This document shows positions 13,386 to 25,120 of a DNA stretch of 64,000 nucleotides, piece after piece. This DNA comes from Perognathus longimembris pacificus (lineage: Eukaryota; Chordata; Mammalia; Rodentia; Heteromyidae): the NCBI RefSeq assembly GCF_023159225.1, contig NC_063188.1, forward strand, positions 15,273,086 through 15,337,085, in the 5' to 3' direction. The notes under the pieces are model-generated. The model saw nothing but the letters and a program-made list of their open reading frames with translations, was not told where the DNA came from and searched no databases. The translations under genes were made by a program, and so were the position numbers. Each line of letters starts with the position of its first letter. Position 1 is the first letter of the stretch.

Positions 13386-13848
13386 ACTGCCCCAAAACTT
13401 TCAAAAGACAGGTTGTATTCCTTTTTTGGTGATAATTTGATTCCAGAAATAGCATATTAAAATTATACTATATACGTATGTGTGAGCATGTGTATGTATG
13501 CATATGTGTGTGATATTGAATATCTCTAACATGCATTTGGTACAAAGGAGAAGGGGACTAATTTATCTAACTCCAGCGAAGAAGCCACACATCTTGAAAA
13601 AAGTAACTCTCCAAAATATTTGCAGAAAAAGTAGATACACTAATTGTGTTTGCCTTCTGCAGTTGACTTTTTATGACATACCAACCCTTTGGCATCATGC
13701 CAAAACAGTCTTTGCCCATGTATTTATTATGCTTTTCAACCTTGGGAAATTGCTTCAGCAATTGGAAAGCATATTTGCAGACTACATATTATGAATTTAT
13801 GATCGGACATCCTAAGCGCAACATACTTTCTCTTTCCTCCTGCAACAG

Positions 13849-13850
<2 letters not shown>

Positions 13851-13888
<38 letters not shown>
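13851..13888. repeat. (CA)n microsatellite
   Basis: Uninterrupted CA repeat preceded by gcgcg. An open frame crosses it and reads as Thr-His repeats, so that frame is not a gene. Confidence 0.9.
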
Positions 13889-13890
<2 letters not shown>

Positions 13891-14217
13891 ACAGCTTTAA
13901 CTTACATTTCAGCAATAATTTTGCAACATCATGCTTTACTATGTGTGAGTTGTAATGTTAGTAGTAGTAGTACTACTTCTACCTTATAGAAGTAGCAATC
14001 TTTTTTAAGTGAATTTTTTCATTTATAACTCACATAATAAAAATCACTTAATCATACCATCACATTTACATATGATATTAATTGATGATTACATTGATGT
14101 TTCAGTGTGGGACTAATTCCAGTACAACCCACTAAGTAGAAAAAAAAAGGAAAGCAAATGGCATACTGAAATCATGCTAAGAAATGGCAACAAGAGCTGA
14201 TATAATTTCATGCTATT

Positions 14218-14440
14218 TTCAAATACATTTTTTGGCCACTCCTGGGCCTTGGACTCAGGGCCTGAGCACTGTCCCTGGCTTCTTTTTGCTCAAGGCTAGC
14301 ACTCTGCCACTTGAGCTACAGCACTGTTCTGGCCGTTTTCTATATATGTGGTGCTGGGGAATCGAACCTAGGGCTTCATGTATATGAGGCAGGCACTCTT
14401 GCCACCAGGCCATATTCCCAGCTCCTTCAAATACATTTTT
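14218..14440 (-). repeat. IDL-Geo SINE with target-site duplication
   Basis: The element lies at 14233-14425, minus strand. Geo is on the left and the ID-like head on the right (complement of gctgggaatatggcctgg). The duplication ttcaaatacattttt is perfect at 14218-14232 and 14426-14440. It is more diverged than the copies at 910 and 21976. Confidence 0.92.
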
Positions 14441-14507
14441 AGTGTGCCTTATCAGAAAAGCTTGGGAGCAGAAATATTTCAGATTCTATATTTTTAAGTA
14501 TATAGAT

Positions 14508-14560
14508 CTGTCTGTCTGTTTGTCTGCTTACCACCGAGAGAGAGAGAGAGAGAGAGAAAT
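14508..14560. repeat. (TCTG)n and (GA)n simple repeats
   Basis: A short tctg tetranucleotide run is followed after about ten bases by 22 bases of GA repeat. No gene lies here. Confidence 0.75.
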
Positions 14561-14756
14561 ACTTGAGGATATGACCCAAGTCTACATGTAACATTAATTT
14601 TCACTATACATACACCTTATGCATATAACCAGGCTGTACTTTTACACAGTAGTTTATATTAATTTTGTACTTAAGGCATCATGTCATCATTAGAAGTCTT
14701 TGTTTGGAGCATTTTAGATTTCACATTTTTCAGGTGAGAGCTGCTCAACTTTCAGT

Positions 14757-14990
14757 AACAGCTATTCAGTGTTAGACTCTTTGTTAAGCAATTTACCACA
14801 TATTATCTCATCTAGTTCTTACAGCAACTCTGCAAGGTTGATGTTCTTATTTATCTCCTGTTTACAGATGAGAAACCTGCTTAGAGAAATTAAACAGTAT
14901 ACCCAAAGCTATTCTACTAGTAAAGGAAGCATTAAAAGTTGTACTTAAAATTCCAAAGTATATGCTTGTAGCTCAAAGATTATATTACAG
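14757..14990 (-). repeat. MIR element
   Basis: In the plus direction it reads as the complement of MIR: taccacatattatctcatct, then tttacagatgagaaacctg, then a worn gtaaaggaagc. This is an ancient mammalian-wide SINE, so the surrounding intron has been stable since before placental mammals diverged. Confidence 0.7.
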
Positions 14991-15664
14991 AAGTATAAAA
15001 AACTGCTTTGAATGGGAGCCTGAGTTGGCTATCTGTGCTTTTCTTGATGTGTTAGCCACCTAGAACTGAGTACTGAATAAAGATAGTGAACATCTGGGAC
15101 AACAGATGTTGTGGGTTTTACAATTGGCTTGTGAATTATAGAATTATAGGTGGTTAGAATTGATTGGGGGAAGTTATCATGTAAATAACCTACACTTGTC
15201 TGTGGGACACATACTGTAAGTAACAACAATATATAACTTTTTAAAAGTGCTATTACAGTAAGATTTGCTATTATTTAAAAATGATCTGTTTTGCTGTCTT
15301 TATAAGAATCTTTTCTTCAGGAGAATTTATTGTAAATACTTAATTGCAGGTACACTATGGCATATTGTAATCACGTGGTGATTTCACCTTGATATTTGAC
15401 CCCTTGAGGACTTTTCCATTATTTTCATTCCCATCTCATTTGCATCTTTTTAAAAGCATGTTACATACTATGAGTCAGTTGTGTTTCTAGGTGCTGAGAA
15501 TTCTACTTTGAGGCAAGGGCCTTAGGTTTTTATTTTAAATCAATTAATCACAAAGCTTAATAATATTTATTCCCTTGAGAGTCCTTTTTTAGTATAATTC
15601 TATTGTTTTAAAATTGTATTAACTTACCTAGAAAAAAAGTGGAAAGAGCTCAAGGTACACCAAC

Positions 15665-15960
15665 TGCTGGGCTATACTTACACCATGGAATATTAGTCAA
15701 GAAAAAAAAGTAGCATACTGTTAGATGCTATACTATGAATGAACCTTGAAAACATTGCCAGTCACAAAAAAGGCCCATTCCATTCATATGGATTTTTGTC
15801 CATGGTAGAGTATACATAGATATAAAAAGCACATTACTGGTTGTAGAGGGATGGAGAGATGAAGGGAAGGGTAAAATGTGTGGGGTTTCTTTGGAAGTAT
15901 GAAAACTACATAAAAATTATTATCTATAACTGTAAACACATTGAATATACTAACTCCTCA
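15665..15960 (+). mobile_element. Ancient L1M 3' fragment
   Basis: Contains the old mammalian L1 signature caccatggaatattagtcaa, then gaatgaaccttgaaaacatt, then cagtcacaaaaaaggcc, and a late 3' UTR motif ggggtttctttgg. This is much older than the antisense L1 copies elsewhere in the window. Confidence 0.75.
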
Positions 15961-16865
15961 GAACTGAACTTTCCTAAAGGACAAACTATATTAATAGATA
16001 TTGCATCTTAGTAAAAATATTATTACACGTTGTATTAAGATATGATGAAAGTTATATTATTTCCATTTTAAGAATTATCGACGTTAAGTAACAGCAAAAC
16101 CAAAGAAGTTGTTTATCTAGTTTTGAAGAAATATTGGAGCCGCTTTGTCATTTTGCTTATTCTGTAACATTTATGGGGAAAGAATTTCTTGCCTGAAGTT
16201 CTACACTGACCATCTTTATTCTTAGAGGTTCTTCCATTTTTGGTCCTACCATGTACAGGGCTCTTTGCCATATTGCCTTACACATGGTCCAAATCGTAGC
16301 TTTCCCATCATTGATCACAGTGTTTTTTGCATAGCTGATACTTGATGTTTGCATTGATTTAGCAAGTATTTTCAGAGAACTTAGTAATAAGAGGTATTGA
16401 GCTAGCCACTAATTTATCTCCTAAGTATCTCATGGTTAAATGGATAGCTAAATGGAAGTTCTACTACAGGTTTCAAGTGTAGAATGGAGATGGACTGACA
16501 TGTTTGATGGAGGGGTTGAAACCTTGAGTATTCTAGTTCTGTGCCTGGATCTAGTTCATTCACGAGGTTGATATGCATTTCTGAGTATTTTAACAACAAC
16601 ACTTTTACTTTGTACTAAGTTAAACTGCATTTTTCTAATGTATTAATGTCTACATGTATTTCAATATCAAATCTAGTAGACACTACGATTCTAAATTTTA
16701 AAATAAAACTTAAATTGAACTATCATTAATATTGGTTGGCACTTTCAAAAATCAAAACTTTGAGTAATAGTTGTTTTCATATACTTAGGTTTCTTTGCAT
16801 ATCCAAGTACCTGATAATAAGCCTATAGATTTTAGATGATGTTTATGCATTTTTGTACCTAAGAC

Positions 16866-17013
16866 AGGCACTATAGAGAAGTGACTGACATTTGATCCCA
16901 GCTCTTTTGCTATATAACTTTGAAATTGCTTACTTAATCTCTCACTTTTCAGCTGTAATATAAGGACAGTAATGGAACCTCCTTTGTGCCTACCATATAC
17001 TAAGCACAATGAG
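16866..17013 (+). repeat. MIR fragment, sense orientation
   Basis: Runs tttgatcccagctcttttgc, then tacttaatctctcacttttc, then ctgtaatataaggacagtaa. This matches the MIR order of B-box region, splice-like tract and 3' part. Confidence 0.6.
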
Positions 17014-17022
17014 CGAGTTTGC

Positions 17023-17262
17023 TTGGTTTTTTTTTTCTGGTCCTGGGACTTGAACTCAGGGCTTGGTCACTGTGCTGAGCGTTTGCTAGAGGATAGTGCT
17101 CTACGACTTGAACCACACCTGCAGCTTTGGGAGTTTTTGTAATTTCTTGGAGATGTGAGTCTCACAGACTTTCCTGCCAGAGCTGGCTTTGAACTGTGAT
17201 CCTCAGACCTCAGCCTCCTGAGTAGCTAGGATTAAAGGCATGAGCCACTGGCACCTGACACT
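17023..17262 (-). repeat. B1-like/Geo composite SINE
   Basis: Minus strand: T run, Geo unit (cctgggacttgaactcaggg), linker, then B1-like head ending gcatgagccactgg. The adjacent element at 17281 is a second copy in the same orientation. Confidence 0.85.
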
Positions 17263-17280
17263 GTTATTTTTTATTCAACT

Positions 17281-17516
17281 GAATTTTTTTTTTTGTTGGT
17301 TGGTTGTGTGGCTTAAACTCAGATCCTAGGGTTTGTGCCTGAGCTTTTTTGCTCAAGGCTAGCAGTTTATCACTGTTAACCACAATACCACTCCCAGTTT
17401 TCTGGTGGCTTATTGGAGATAAGAGTCTCAGGGCCTTTCCTGCCTGGGCAGGCTTTGAACTGCAATCCTGAGATCTTAGCATCCTGAGTAGCTAGCATTA
17501 TAAGCATACCTGGCTT
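17281..17516 (-). repeat. B1-like/Geo composite SINE, second in tandem
   Basis: Same structure and orientation as its neighbour at 17023-17262, with T run, Geo, linker ggcttattggagataag and B1-like head. Divergence between the two is high, so they look like independent insertions rather than a duplication. Confidence 0.82.
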
Positions 17517-17712
17517 GAAATTTCATTCTTTATTAGTCTGTTTTCTTAAAATTATGCACCATTGCCTTTAAACGATATTCATATTTATTGGAGATTTATA
17601 TTCGGGTTTCTTTTATGAAATGATGTGCCAAATAAATGATTAAAAATTTGCACTTTGAAACAAGAGGCCAGATTTGGCACTCTCAGCTCCTTTTGCATGG
17701 GGACAGAGTTTT

Positions 17713-17952
17713 AAGAAGTCACATACCGGGCTGGGAATATGGCCTAGTGGCAAGAGTGCTTGCCTCGCATACATGAAGCCCTGGGTTCGATTCCCCAGCA
17801 CCATATATATAAAAAATTGCCAGAAGTGGTGCTGTGGCTCAAGTGGTAGAGTGCTAGCCTTGAGCAAAAAGAAGCCAGGAACAGTGCTCAGGTCCTGAGT
17901 CCAAGCCCCAGGACTGGCAAAAAAAAAAAAAAAAAAAAAGAAGTCACATACC
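17713..17952 (+). repeat. Full-length IDL-Geo SINE with target-site duplication
   Basis: Element 17728-17937, plus strand, is a good reference copy. The ID-like head starts gggctgggaatatggcc and carries pol III boxes at 17740-17750 (A) and 17784-17794 (B, ggttcgattcc). A short A/T linker follows, then Geo, then an A tail of about 20. The duplication aagaagtcacatacc is perfect at 17713-17727 and 17938-17952. Confidence 0.95.
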
Positions 17953-20900
17953 TCTCCTATCAGTTAGCTTGATAAACTCTCTCTATGACTCCAATATTGT
18001 CCCGGACCAAAGGACTGATACTTTCAGATGTCTGATGCATAGTTAAAAATCCACAAAAATAAAGCATAATGCAGTTGCGTTTATACTTGTTGACTGGATT
18101 GATGCTGTTCTCTTTGCCAGCCTTGTGATTTACATGGGCATTTTTTTTATGTGTGCCAATCGGATCATTGGTCAGTATCCTCTCTAGAGGCCAAATATTA
18201 GTGGTGAATTTCAGCAGTCTATTGCTGGCAGTTTGTTTTTTTTTTTTTGCAACGTTTAGGACTTGTACTTGGACAAAGCACTACAATGTCATTTAGAATA
18301 ATAACAAATTAACAATGAGTCACAGTTTTTTTCCCTGATTATTTTTCACACTTCATATTGTTTTATAATGATCATTTCTAGCACATTGATGATACAGAAT
18401 TAAGTCTAGGTGAATATGACATGAAGGATCTAGTTTAGCACTCAATTAAAACATGATATTATTCTGAGTGAAGTGGAGTCCAGGGTGCCTAATAGATCTA
18501 CTTTGGGGAGCAGTTTGTCAACAATAGCCTCATCACTGTGTTTAAGTCATAATGTTACCTTTGTCATTAAATGTGGTATATTAATGTTATGTCCACCAAG
18601 AAAGCTTCCTAAGTAGCAATAAATAAGTTAATTATAGTTTGTATGTATGTGTTTGTTGTTAATATTTAATCAGAAGTTCAATTAATAGAGGATTGGGGTG
18701 TAATCAAGATTTTTGTAAAGAACTCACCTACCAAGAGAGAGGCCTTGGTTCCATCCCCAGCAGTGCAAACTAAAATGGTTCTCTTGACTAAAATGCATAA
18801 GCAGGTAAGTTTGAGTTTAAAAATTACTGGCAAATAGCCTTTATAACCTGTTGTAATTATCTCTAGACATCTTTATGTGTTCTGTGACTTAACTCTCCAG
18901 AGCTTTTGGTAGGATAAACAGAAGCACCAATGCAGCAACAATCATTCCCCTGTATTTCTTAATTATTGGCATGCTTTTTGGTCTTCTTTTTAGACTTAAG
19001 GAGGGCTCTGTCTCTTCCTAAGGAGCCAGATTATGCTTTCTTCTAGGTGGGTCCTGGGGAAATCTTATCCTCCCTCTTGTTCATTGACTGAAGTCTAGCT
19101 AGCCTGTTGTATACGCCTTCACATTGCACATGTAACATCGAGGGATTTGACTGTGTGCTATGCATTAGCAAATACCTAATACAAAATAAGAGCAAGATAT
19201 TCCAGTAGCATGCATCAGTAAATTCATATCTAATGGACGTACTTATTGGCACACTTCTTCACTGTTAAATGAAGCAGATAGTGTCCAGATTACCCCCTTC
19301 TACTGCTCACCTCCTAGACACCTCCATACTTCACTGACAGAAAAGAGCACACTCACAGGAAGGGCATCAGTCCTAATTGGCCAATGCCTATCCTGTAAGC
19401 ATTGTTCAATAATTCAAATATCATTACTAGCTCAGAATCTCTAGCGATGTTCACAGCCTTTCCTAATTGCATGCCATCAGAGCTGTGGAACCTTCTCTAG
19501 TTTACTGATTGTTTCCTACATGTCCGCTAGGACTCTCCAAGATGAATTATATATCACAAAGAGAAAGGATACTATTTTCAAGTGTCTGTTTCTGCCAGGT
19601 GCCAGAGAGTTGAGGAAGGACAGGTTCCAATGCTTTTAAACTGTAGTCACAGGGAACTCCTCAGCTCCTTTCCTAAGCACACTGTAGAGCTCATGCCATC
19701 TGTGCTTTAAGACACAAGTCTAATACACTTAATTATTCAATCAATTGCTCCTTACATGGGAGCAATTGTTTGCTACAGTTTACTTGATTGAATCTCCTTT
19801 CTCAATCCCCAGAAACTGTAATTACTATGGGAGTAAGAGGGATGTTAATAGAGGCAGGTACAGAGTAAAGTCCATAATCAATAATAATAATAAAAAAAAG
19901 ACCAGAGTGAAAAAGAAGACAAATTGGAAAAAGTAGACATGAGGACTCCAATTACTCAGACATTTGGGGGCATTTTTTAAAGTGCCCAATTATATATCCT
20001 TCAAGACGTAGTTTTTTCCTAAAGATGACCTAGAATTACTAGGAAAAGCTGAACTTTTCTTAGTAGCTGATGTCTAAGAAGAAGGAATAGAGCTTTACAA
20101 AGCATTTCCGAAAGATTCCTGCCCAGATTGATAAAAAAGAGACAAATATTAAGTTATGATGATTTCGCTTTTGAAATTTTATTTTTATCGATCCCAAACA
20201 AGATCTTATTGAGAAATCAAGGATCTATATATTTCTAATGAGCATGAACTATTTCTCTCACAAATTTAGATATTGAGGAAGTTATTTGAGGACAACTAAG
20301 AACTGTGAACTGGTGCAGGATGAAGATACCTTATTCAAAATACCTGGAACCAAAGTGGGTGTGATTTGAAAACATTTACCTATGTATAATGTGGTGTCTT
20401 GCAGATGGTGCTCGTTTGAACACAGAATTCACTTGTTTCATTGACACATAGCATGAAGGCAATTTTGAACATCATTTTTCATGCTTTTGTACATGAGACC
20501 AAGTTTGGTGTGGGTTTTTTTTCTTATGACATCACATTGGCATTCAAAGCATTTCAGATTTCAGGGAATGGCATATTTTGCATTTTCAGATTAGAAATGC
20601 CCATCTTATATCAGCTTTCAATGAAAATGATTTCCAGTTCCTAAAGCTTGTGGAGTGAGAGAATGCAGAACTTTAATCTTTTGTGTCCCTTTTCCTAGTG
20701 ACCTATGGTGGAAGAATTATTAAATCTCTCACAGAAACAATAATAAGGAAAGCTGTTGAAAAGTCTTAAAATGACCTGGTTTCACTATTGAAATTTTATA
20801 TTTATTTTTTTCATAAATATGCACTAGAGGGAATATATCTCTTTTTTTGCTATCAACATGAGAAAGCTCTAAAATACATGTGCACTACTTAGAAACAAGT

Positions 20901-21484
20901 GAGGACTAAAAGAATAAAGATGAAGAACACTAAAAGTTCTTCATGTTCAGTATATTAGAAATAATTTTTGGAAATATCTGTAACACTTCGCTTATGTGGG
21001 CTTTCATTTGCATGTGAGGATTTTTCACATGTACGTGTTTGTGATGAGAAAAAAAGAAAGTATGACTGGAAATGTTGTTTGTCTCTGCTTAGGGGATCAT
21101 GATATGTATTTTCTTCAGCATCAGAGTTTTGAAAGTTCAGTTTTGTTGTAGGCCATTCATAGCATAATGCACAATGAATATTCTAATTTGTTTAAGAATA
21201 TGATCACTACCATAAAAAATAAACACATAGTATTTTACATGGGCAAACATAGACTCAAAGTAATTTACCCAGAGGGAGATCTATTAATAGGTTCAATATT
21301 AGAATCCAATAGATTTAGTCTAAGTATGGTTTTGAAACCTACCATGTGCTCAGCACTAGCAAATTGTTTTTTGTACCTGTTTGCATACATTACTCCCTTC
21401 CCTTTTCCTCTTATTCCTGATTTATCATTTTGGCTCTCATCTGCTTTTAGAAAATGGCGTTTCTGTGCAATGTCGATGTCATGA
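17953..21484. other. Repeat-poor intronic stretch
   Basis: I see an ID-like fragment at 18725-18770 (caagagagaggccttggttc, then ccatccccagcagtgc) and short T runs. Open frames of up to 105 codons show no recognisable domain. Nothing else can be supported. Confidence 0.5.
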
Positions 21485-21750
21485 GACTATAATTGTAGCT
21501 GCTCAGGAGGTTGAAATCGGAGGATCACTGTTTGAAGCCAGCCTAGGCAGGGAAGTCTTCAATTAAGGAAAGTCTTCAATTAAGGAAAGCCTTCAATTAA
21601 GCACCAAAAAACCCACCAAAAAACCCCAAAACTGAAAGTGAAGCTGTGGCTCAAGTTGTAGAGCTCTAGCCTTGAACAAAAGATCAGGGTTATAGCTTCT
21701 AGGCCCTGAGTTCAAGCCCCAGGAATGGAACACATGCACAAAAAAAGAAA
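21485..21750 (+). repeat. B1-like/Geo composite SINE with internal 17-base triplication
   Basis: The head reads aattgtagctgctcagg and cactgtttgaagccagcc. Geo follows with gctgtggctcaagttgta and ends gagttcaagcccc plus an A-rich tail. Between the two units the linker segment gtcttcaattaaggaaa is repeated almost three times (about 21553-21602), which other copies do not show. Confidence 0.85.
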
Positions 21751-21959
21751 TTGGTATTTCTGTGGCATAAGATTTTTTTTAAATAAACACACACACACAC
21801 TACTCTCATTACCTTTACTTACCATAATAAGTGTGTTTAGCTAGCAAGGTTGTTACAGCACCATTCTATTATTACTGATGGCCTTCTTGATTTTTCTGTT
21901 GGTATGAATAACTTAGCGAAGAAATACTTTGTGGAATTAATGTGTTTTTTCCTGGGGTT

Positions 21960-22204
21960 TCAAGTCTCATTTTTGTTTGTTTTTTTTTTTTTTTTTGGCC
22001 AGTCCTGGGCCTTGGACTCAGGGCCTGAGCACTGTCCCTGGCTTCTTCCCGCTCAAGGCTAGCACTCTGCCACTTGAGCCACAGCGCCGCTTCTGGCCGT
22101 TTTCTGTATATGTGGTGCTGGGGAATCGAACCTAGGGCCTCGTGTATCCGAGGCAGGCACTCTTGCCACTAGGCTATATCCCCAGCCCTCAAGTCTCATT
22201 TTTG
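21960..22204 (-). repeat. Young IDL-Geo SINE, twin of the copy at 910
   Basis: Element 21976-22188, minus strand. The duplication tcaagtctcatttttg is perfect at 21960-21975 and 22189-22204. The body is identical over about 190 bases to the copy at 910-1117, including CpG sites that normally decay first. This points to recent insertion from the same source lineage. Confidence 0.95.
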
Positions 22205-22496
22205 ATTACTCACTAGGTGTGGCGAATGAAAAGTCCCCTCGTTTTTACTGTTATCTTTGCAATTGTGAGAAGCAGATTTTCTAGATTTTAGTTTAGCATC
22301 ATAAGGCATCAACATTGAATCTACATTAGAGCATCATATTATTCACAATGGGGTTACTTTTTCTTAAATACAGTGAAATAGTGAGTGGAATCCATCTGAA
22401 CCCCACAGTTAATAGAACTTTTATCTATATTTGTTTGGTAGGGAAATAAAATAAAATGTGGATTTTTCACAGATGTAAGAAAACTTTTTCATGGGT

Positions 22497-22573
22497 TGGC
22501 CTGGGACACTGATTATCTTGTCTTCACCTTCGAAGTAGGTGTGATTACAGACATGACTCACCGTACCCAGTCC
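22497..22573 (-). repeat. B1-like fragment
   Basis: The complement of a B1 5' end is visible as gtgtgattacagacatgact followed by caccgtacccag. No right half is seen. Confidence 0.5.
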
Positions 22574-22935
22574 TTATTTTTAGATGATATCCTTTGGTAG
22601 GAATCTTTATAAAATTGATTCAGCTAGAATAAATTGCATGTTTTAAGTATCACAAAATAGTAAAAAATCATTAGTTATTTAGTGGAATTTTATGTGTATG
22701 TGCTTATTAGTTTTGGTATATATGAACACGATAGGCAAGTACTGTACCTCTGAAGTACATACCTAACCTACGAATTCCTTCTTTGCTTCTGCTTACAAAG
22801 AACCTCAAATGAGCCACTATGTATGAAATTCTATTTTCTATCACTAAGTGGTGCCTGACAGTAAATTATAACCACTTGGGCAGCCAGTGTGTGGAGAACA
22901 GTGACAATAGATTTGTATTGTACAACTGTATCAGT

Positions 22936-23165
22936 GGTGCACTTGGGAAGCAAAGATTAGTGATGGTGATTTGAAGCCAGCCATGACAAAGCAAGGTTGT
23001 ACAACTCCATCTCAACCAATGGCTGGGCATGGTGACACATGCTTATTATAACACAATGGCTAGGAAGAGTAGTGTGTGTCTATCATCTCCAGAGACACAA
23101 GGAGGCACAAGTAGGAAGATCACAGCCTAGGTCAGCCTAAGCATAAAGTGAGACAATGTTTCAGT
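22936..23165 (+). repeat. Two old B1-like units in tandem
   Basis: A worn unit (gatttgaagccagccatgac, catctcaa) precedes a second beginning ggctgggcatggtgacacat and ending gagacaatgtttcagtagc. Both read on the plus strand. Confidence 0.6.
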
Positions 23166-23199
23166 AGCTTTGGCTCCTTTTCAGCCAACAAATGTGAAT

Positions 23200-23312
23200 C
23201 TTCCACTCCTTCCTCTTCCTCCTAACTCTCTTCCTCCTTCTCCTCCAATAACAGCTGCAGCAACAGTAGCCCTCCCCCCCCGCAATGCACGCACGCGCAC
23301 ACACACTCAGCA
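23200..23312. repeat. Pyrimidine-rich tract, C run and CA repeat
   Basis: Ttcctcctcc-like sequence gives way to a run of nine C and a short acgc/ac repeat. The open frames crossing it are low complexity and are rejected as genes. Confidence 0.7.
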
Positions 23313-24004
23313 TTGCTGGTTTCTAGCACTGTTACATACACATGCTGTCTGCAATATATGTGCAGTTTTTTGCTTGGTCTCTGGAAAATCCCACAACAGT
23401 CTCTCTTCTACCAGCTAAGTGCCATCTTCCCTCAGTCTACTTACCTCCAGCTTTCTTTTGGACTTAGATGCTGGAATGGGAAAATAATATCAAATTATTT
23501 CTCTAGCAGATTCTTTGAAGTTATATATGGTTTGCTTTGGAGATGGAAGTCATTGTTTTATACATATTCTGAAGTGTTAGAAGTATTTATATCAACTTTC
23601 CATTTCACACATTTCAGTTTTAAGCAGAGACAGTGGCTTCAGTTCCATGATTATATATTTTGTCATGCCATAAAAATAAGTTTATTAGTGCAGGGGAAAT
23701 GGAGAGAGAGGGAACTGAGGAACAAAGAGAAGGAAGAAGGTGGAGAAAGAATGTGGTGAACTTTTCTCCAAAGCAGAGAACAAGACATTCCATGTTGGCA
23801 TTTTGGTTACTGTGACTAAGTCATTTATTCCCTGTAGTCCTGTTGTCTTTTTTGAATATGTGAGTCATGTTTTCACGTTCAATACAAAGTGAAGAAAGAC
23901 AGTTTAGCTTCAGGTCTGCTTGAGTTTCTCACTGAATAACTCAAGTATCAAGGAAAAGCACAGGTTGTGATGTATAATCAGAATATGTCCATTTTTTTCA
24001 TTCC

Positions 24005-24177
24005 TGCTTTTTTTTTCTGAAGGCTAGTGCTCTATCACTTTAAGCCACAGCACCACTTCTGGTTTTCTGATGATTAATTGGAAATGAGGGTCTTATGGAT
24101 TTTCCTGCCTGGACTAGGCTTGAACTATGATCCTCAGATCTCAGCTTCCTGTGTTACTAGCATTACAGGTGTGAACT
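24005..24177 (-). repeat. B1-like/Geo composite SINE
   Basis: Minus strand; Geo is partial (gctagtgctctatcacttta). The linker gattaattggaaatgaggg and B1-like head (catgatcctcagatctcagc in worn form) follow. Confidence 0.8.
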
Positions 24178-24921
24178 CTTTCCTGCATTTTCTAAATCTT
24201 GTTGTTCCCAATGCAATGGCTTGTACTTGCGAGATTTTTATAGGTATATTTTCTCATTCACATGAAAGGAAATACAGGAACATGCAGTCTTCCTTTTGTG
24301 ACATAGATAAAGTCATCGTGATTTATAAGATATATCACTTTCAGAACACTTAGCTTATGTATAGGAGATAGACATTTGTTTTCTTGAGCTTTCCAGTGGC
24401 CACCTGTAAAAACAAAAAGATGTATCAGGTTATGACATTATTTAAATTTGAAACATTAATTTTCATATTTATTTAATATTAATTTTAATAAAGTTTTTTT
24501 GCTTGTTTAAGGTGCAGCAATGGATATTTTGGGGCTGGAAGGAAGTGTTTGTGGAGTCAATCGTGGAGAAGAGACTGGAGTAGAGGCTTTGGTTTTTATT
24601 CTTCAGCAGTAAATGATTTGGAGAAGCGAAAAAAAAAAAAAGAAGTATCACTTCTAGATAAAAGAATGATGGCTTTCCATTCCATTTTTCTAGAAGGTTA
24701 TGCTTAATAAGACAAATGAGATTCAGTACTTAATCATGTACCATCTCTACTAGTTTTAGGGTGTTTGATTATCTCCCAACTCAATTATAAGCTCATTGAG
24801 AGGGGAGGCTGTCACCCAAAGACCAAAATCAGTGCCATACATGTAATGCACAAGTATGCGTTCACACACTTCCTGGTTCAGGAAGTATTCCTTCCCTGGT
24901 AGTATGATAAAAATAAATGAT

Positions 24922-25022
24922 AGTGCTAGGGTTGTACCTCGGTAGTACAGGACTTGTCTAGCATGCATGATGCCCTGGGTTCCTTCCCCAGTACCACAAA
25001 GATAAAGCAAATAAAAAGATTG
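24922..25022 (+). repeat. ID-family SINE (tRNA-Ala derived monomer)
   Basis: Starts gtgctagggttgtacc with a worn A box (cctcggtagtacagg) and ends with the B-box-like gggttccttccccagtacc and an A-rich tail. No Geo unit is attached. Confidence 0.75.
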
Positions 25023-25055
25023 ACTCCTGGCATGTAAGCATTCCCATCTAATATG

Positions 25056-25120
25056 ACAGAAACCCAGAGCTGGGAATATGGCCTAGTGGCAAGAGTGCCT
25101 GCCTCATAACAGAAACCCAG
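25056..25120 (+). mobile_element. Tailless 41-base retropseudogene of the IDL 5' half
   Basis: The insert 25068-25108 starts agctgggaatatggcctagt and matches the first part of the IDL-Geo head. It stops in what corresponds to the anticodon loop of the parent tRNA. It has no Geo unit and no A tail, yet the perfect direct repeat acagaaacccag flanks it at 25056-25067 and 25109-25120. Tailless retropseudogenes of tRNA-related RNAs with this shape are known in mammals. Confidence 0.85.

Noticed and set aside
17674..17898. Frame of 74 codons on the plus strand, with a similar one at 43218-43466 sharing a C-terminal sequence.
   Set aside because: The shared protein sequence is the translation of the IDL-Geo SINE, not a gene family.
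23170..23759. Frames of 82 and 148 codons, the longest being the longest frame in the window.
   Set aside because: The first lies in a pyrimidine-rich and CA-rich low-complexity region. The second overlaps it in another frame, shows no domain and ends in a GA-rich run. No splice or promoter support.
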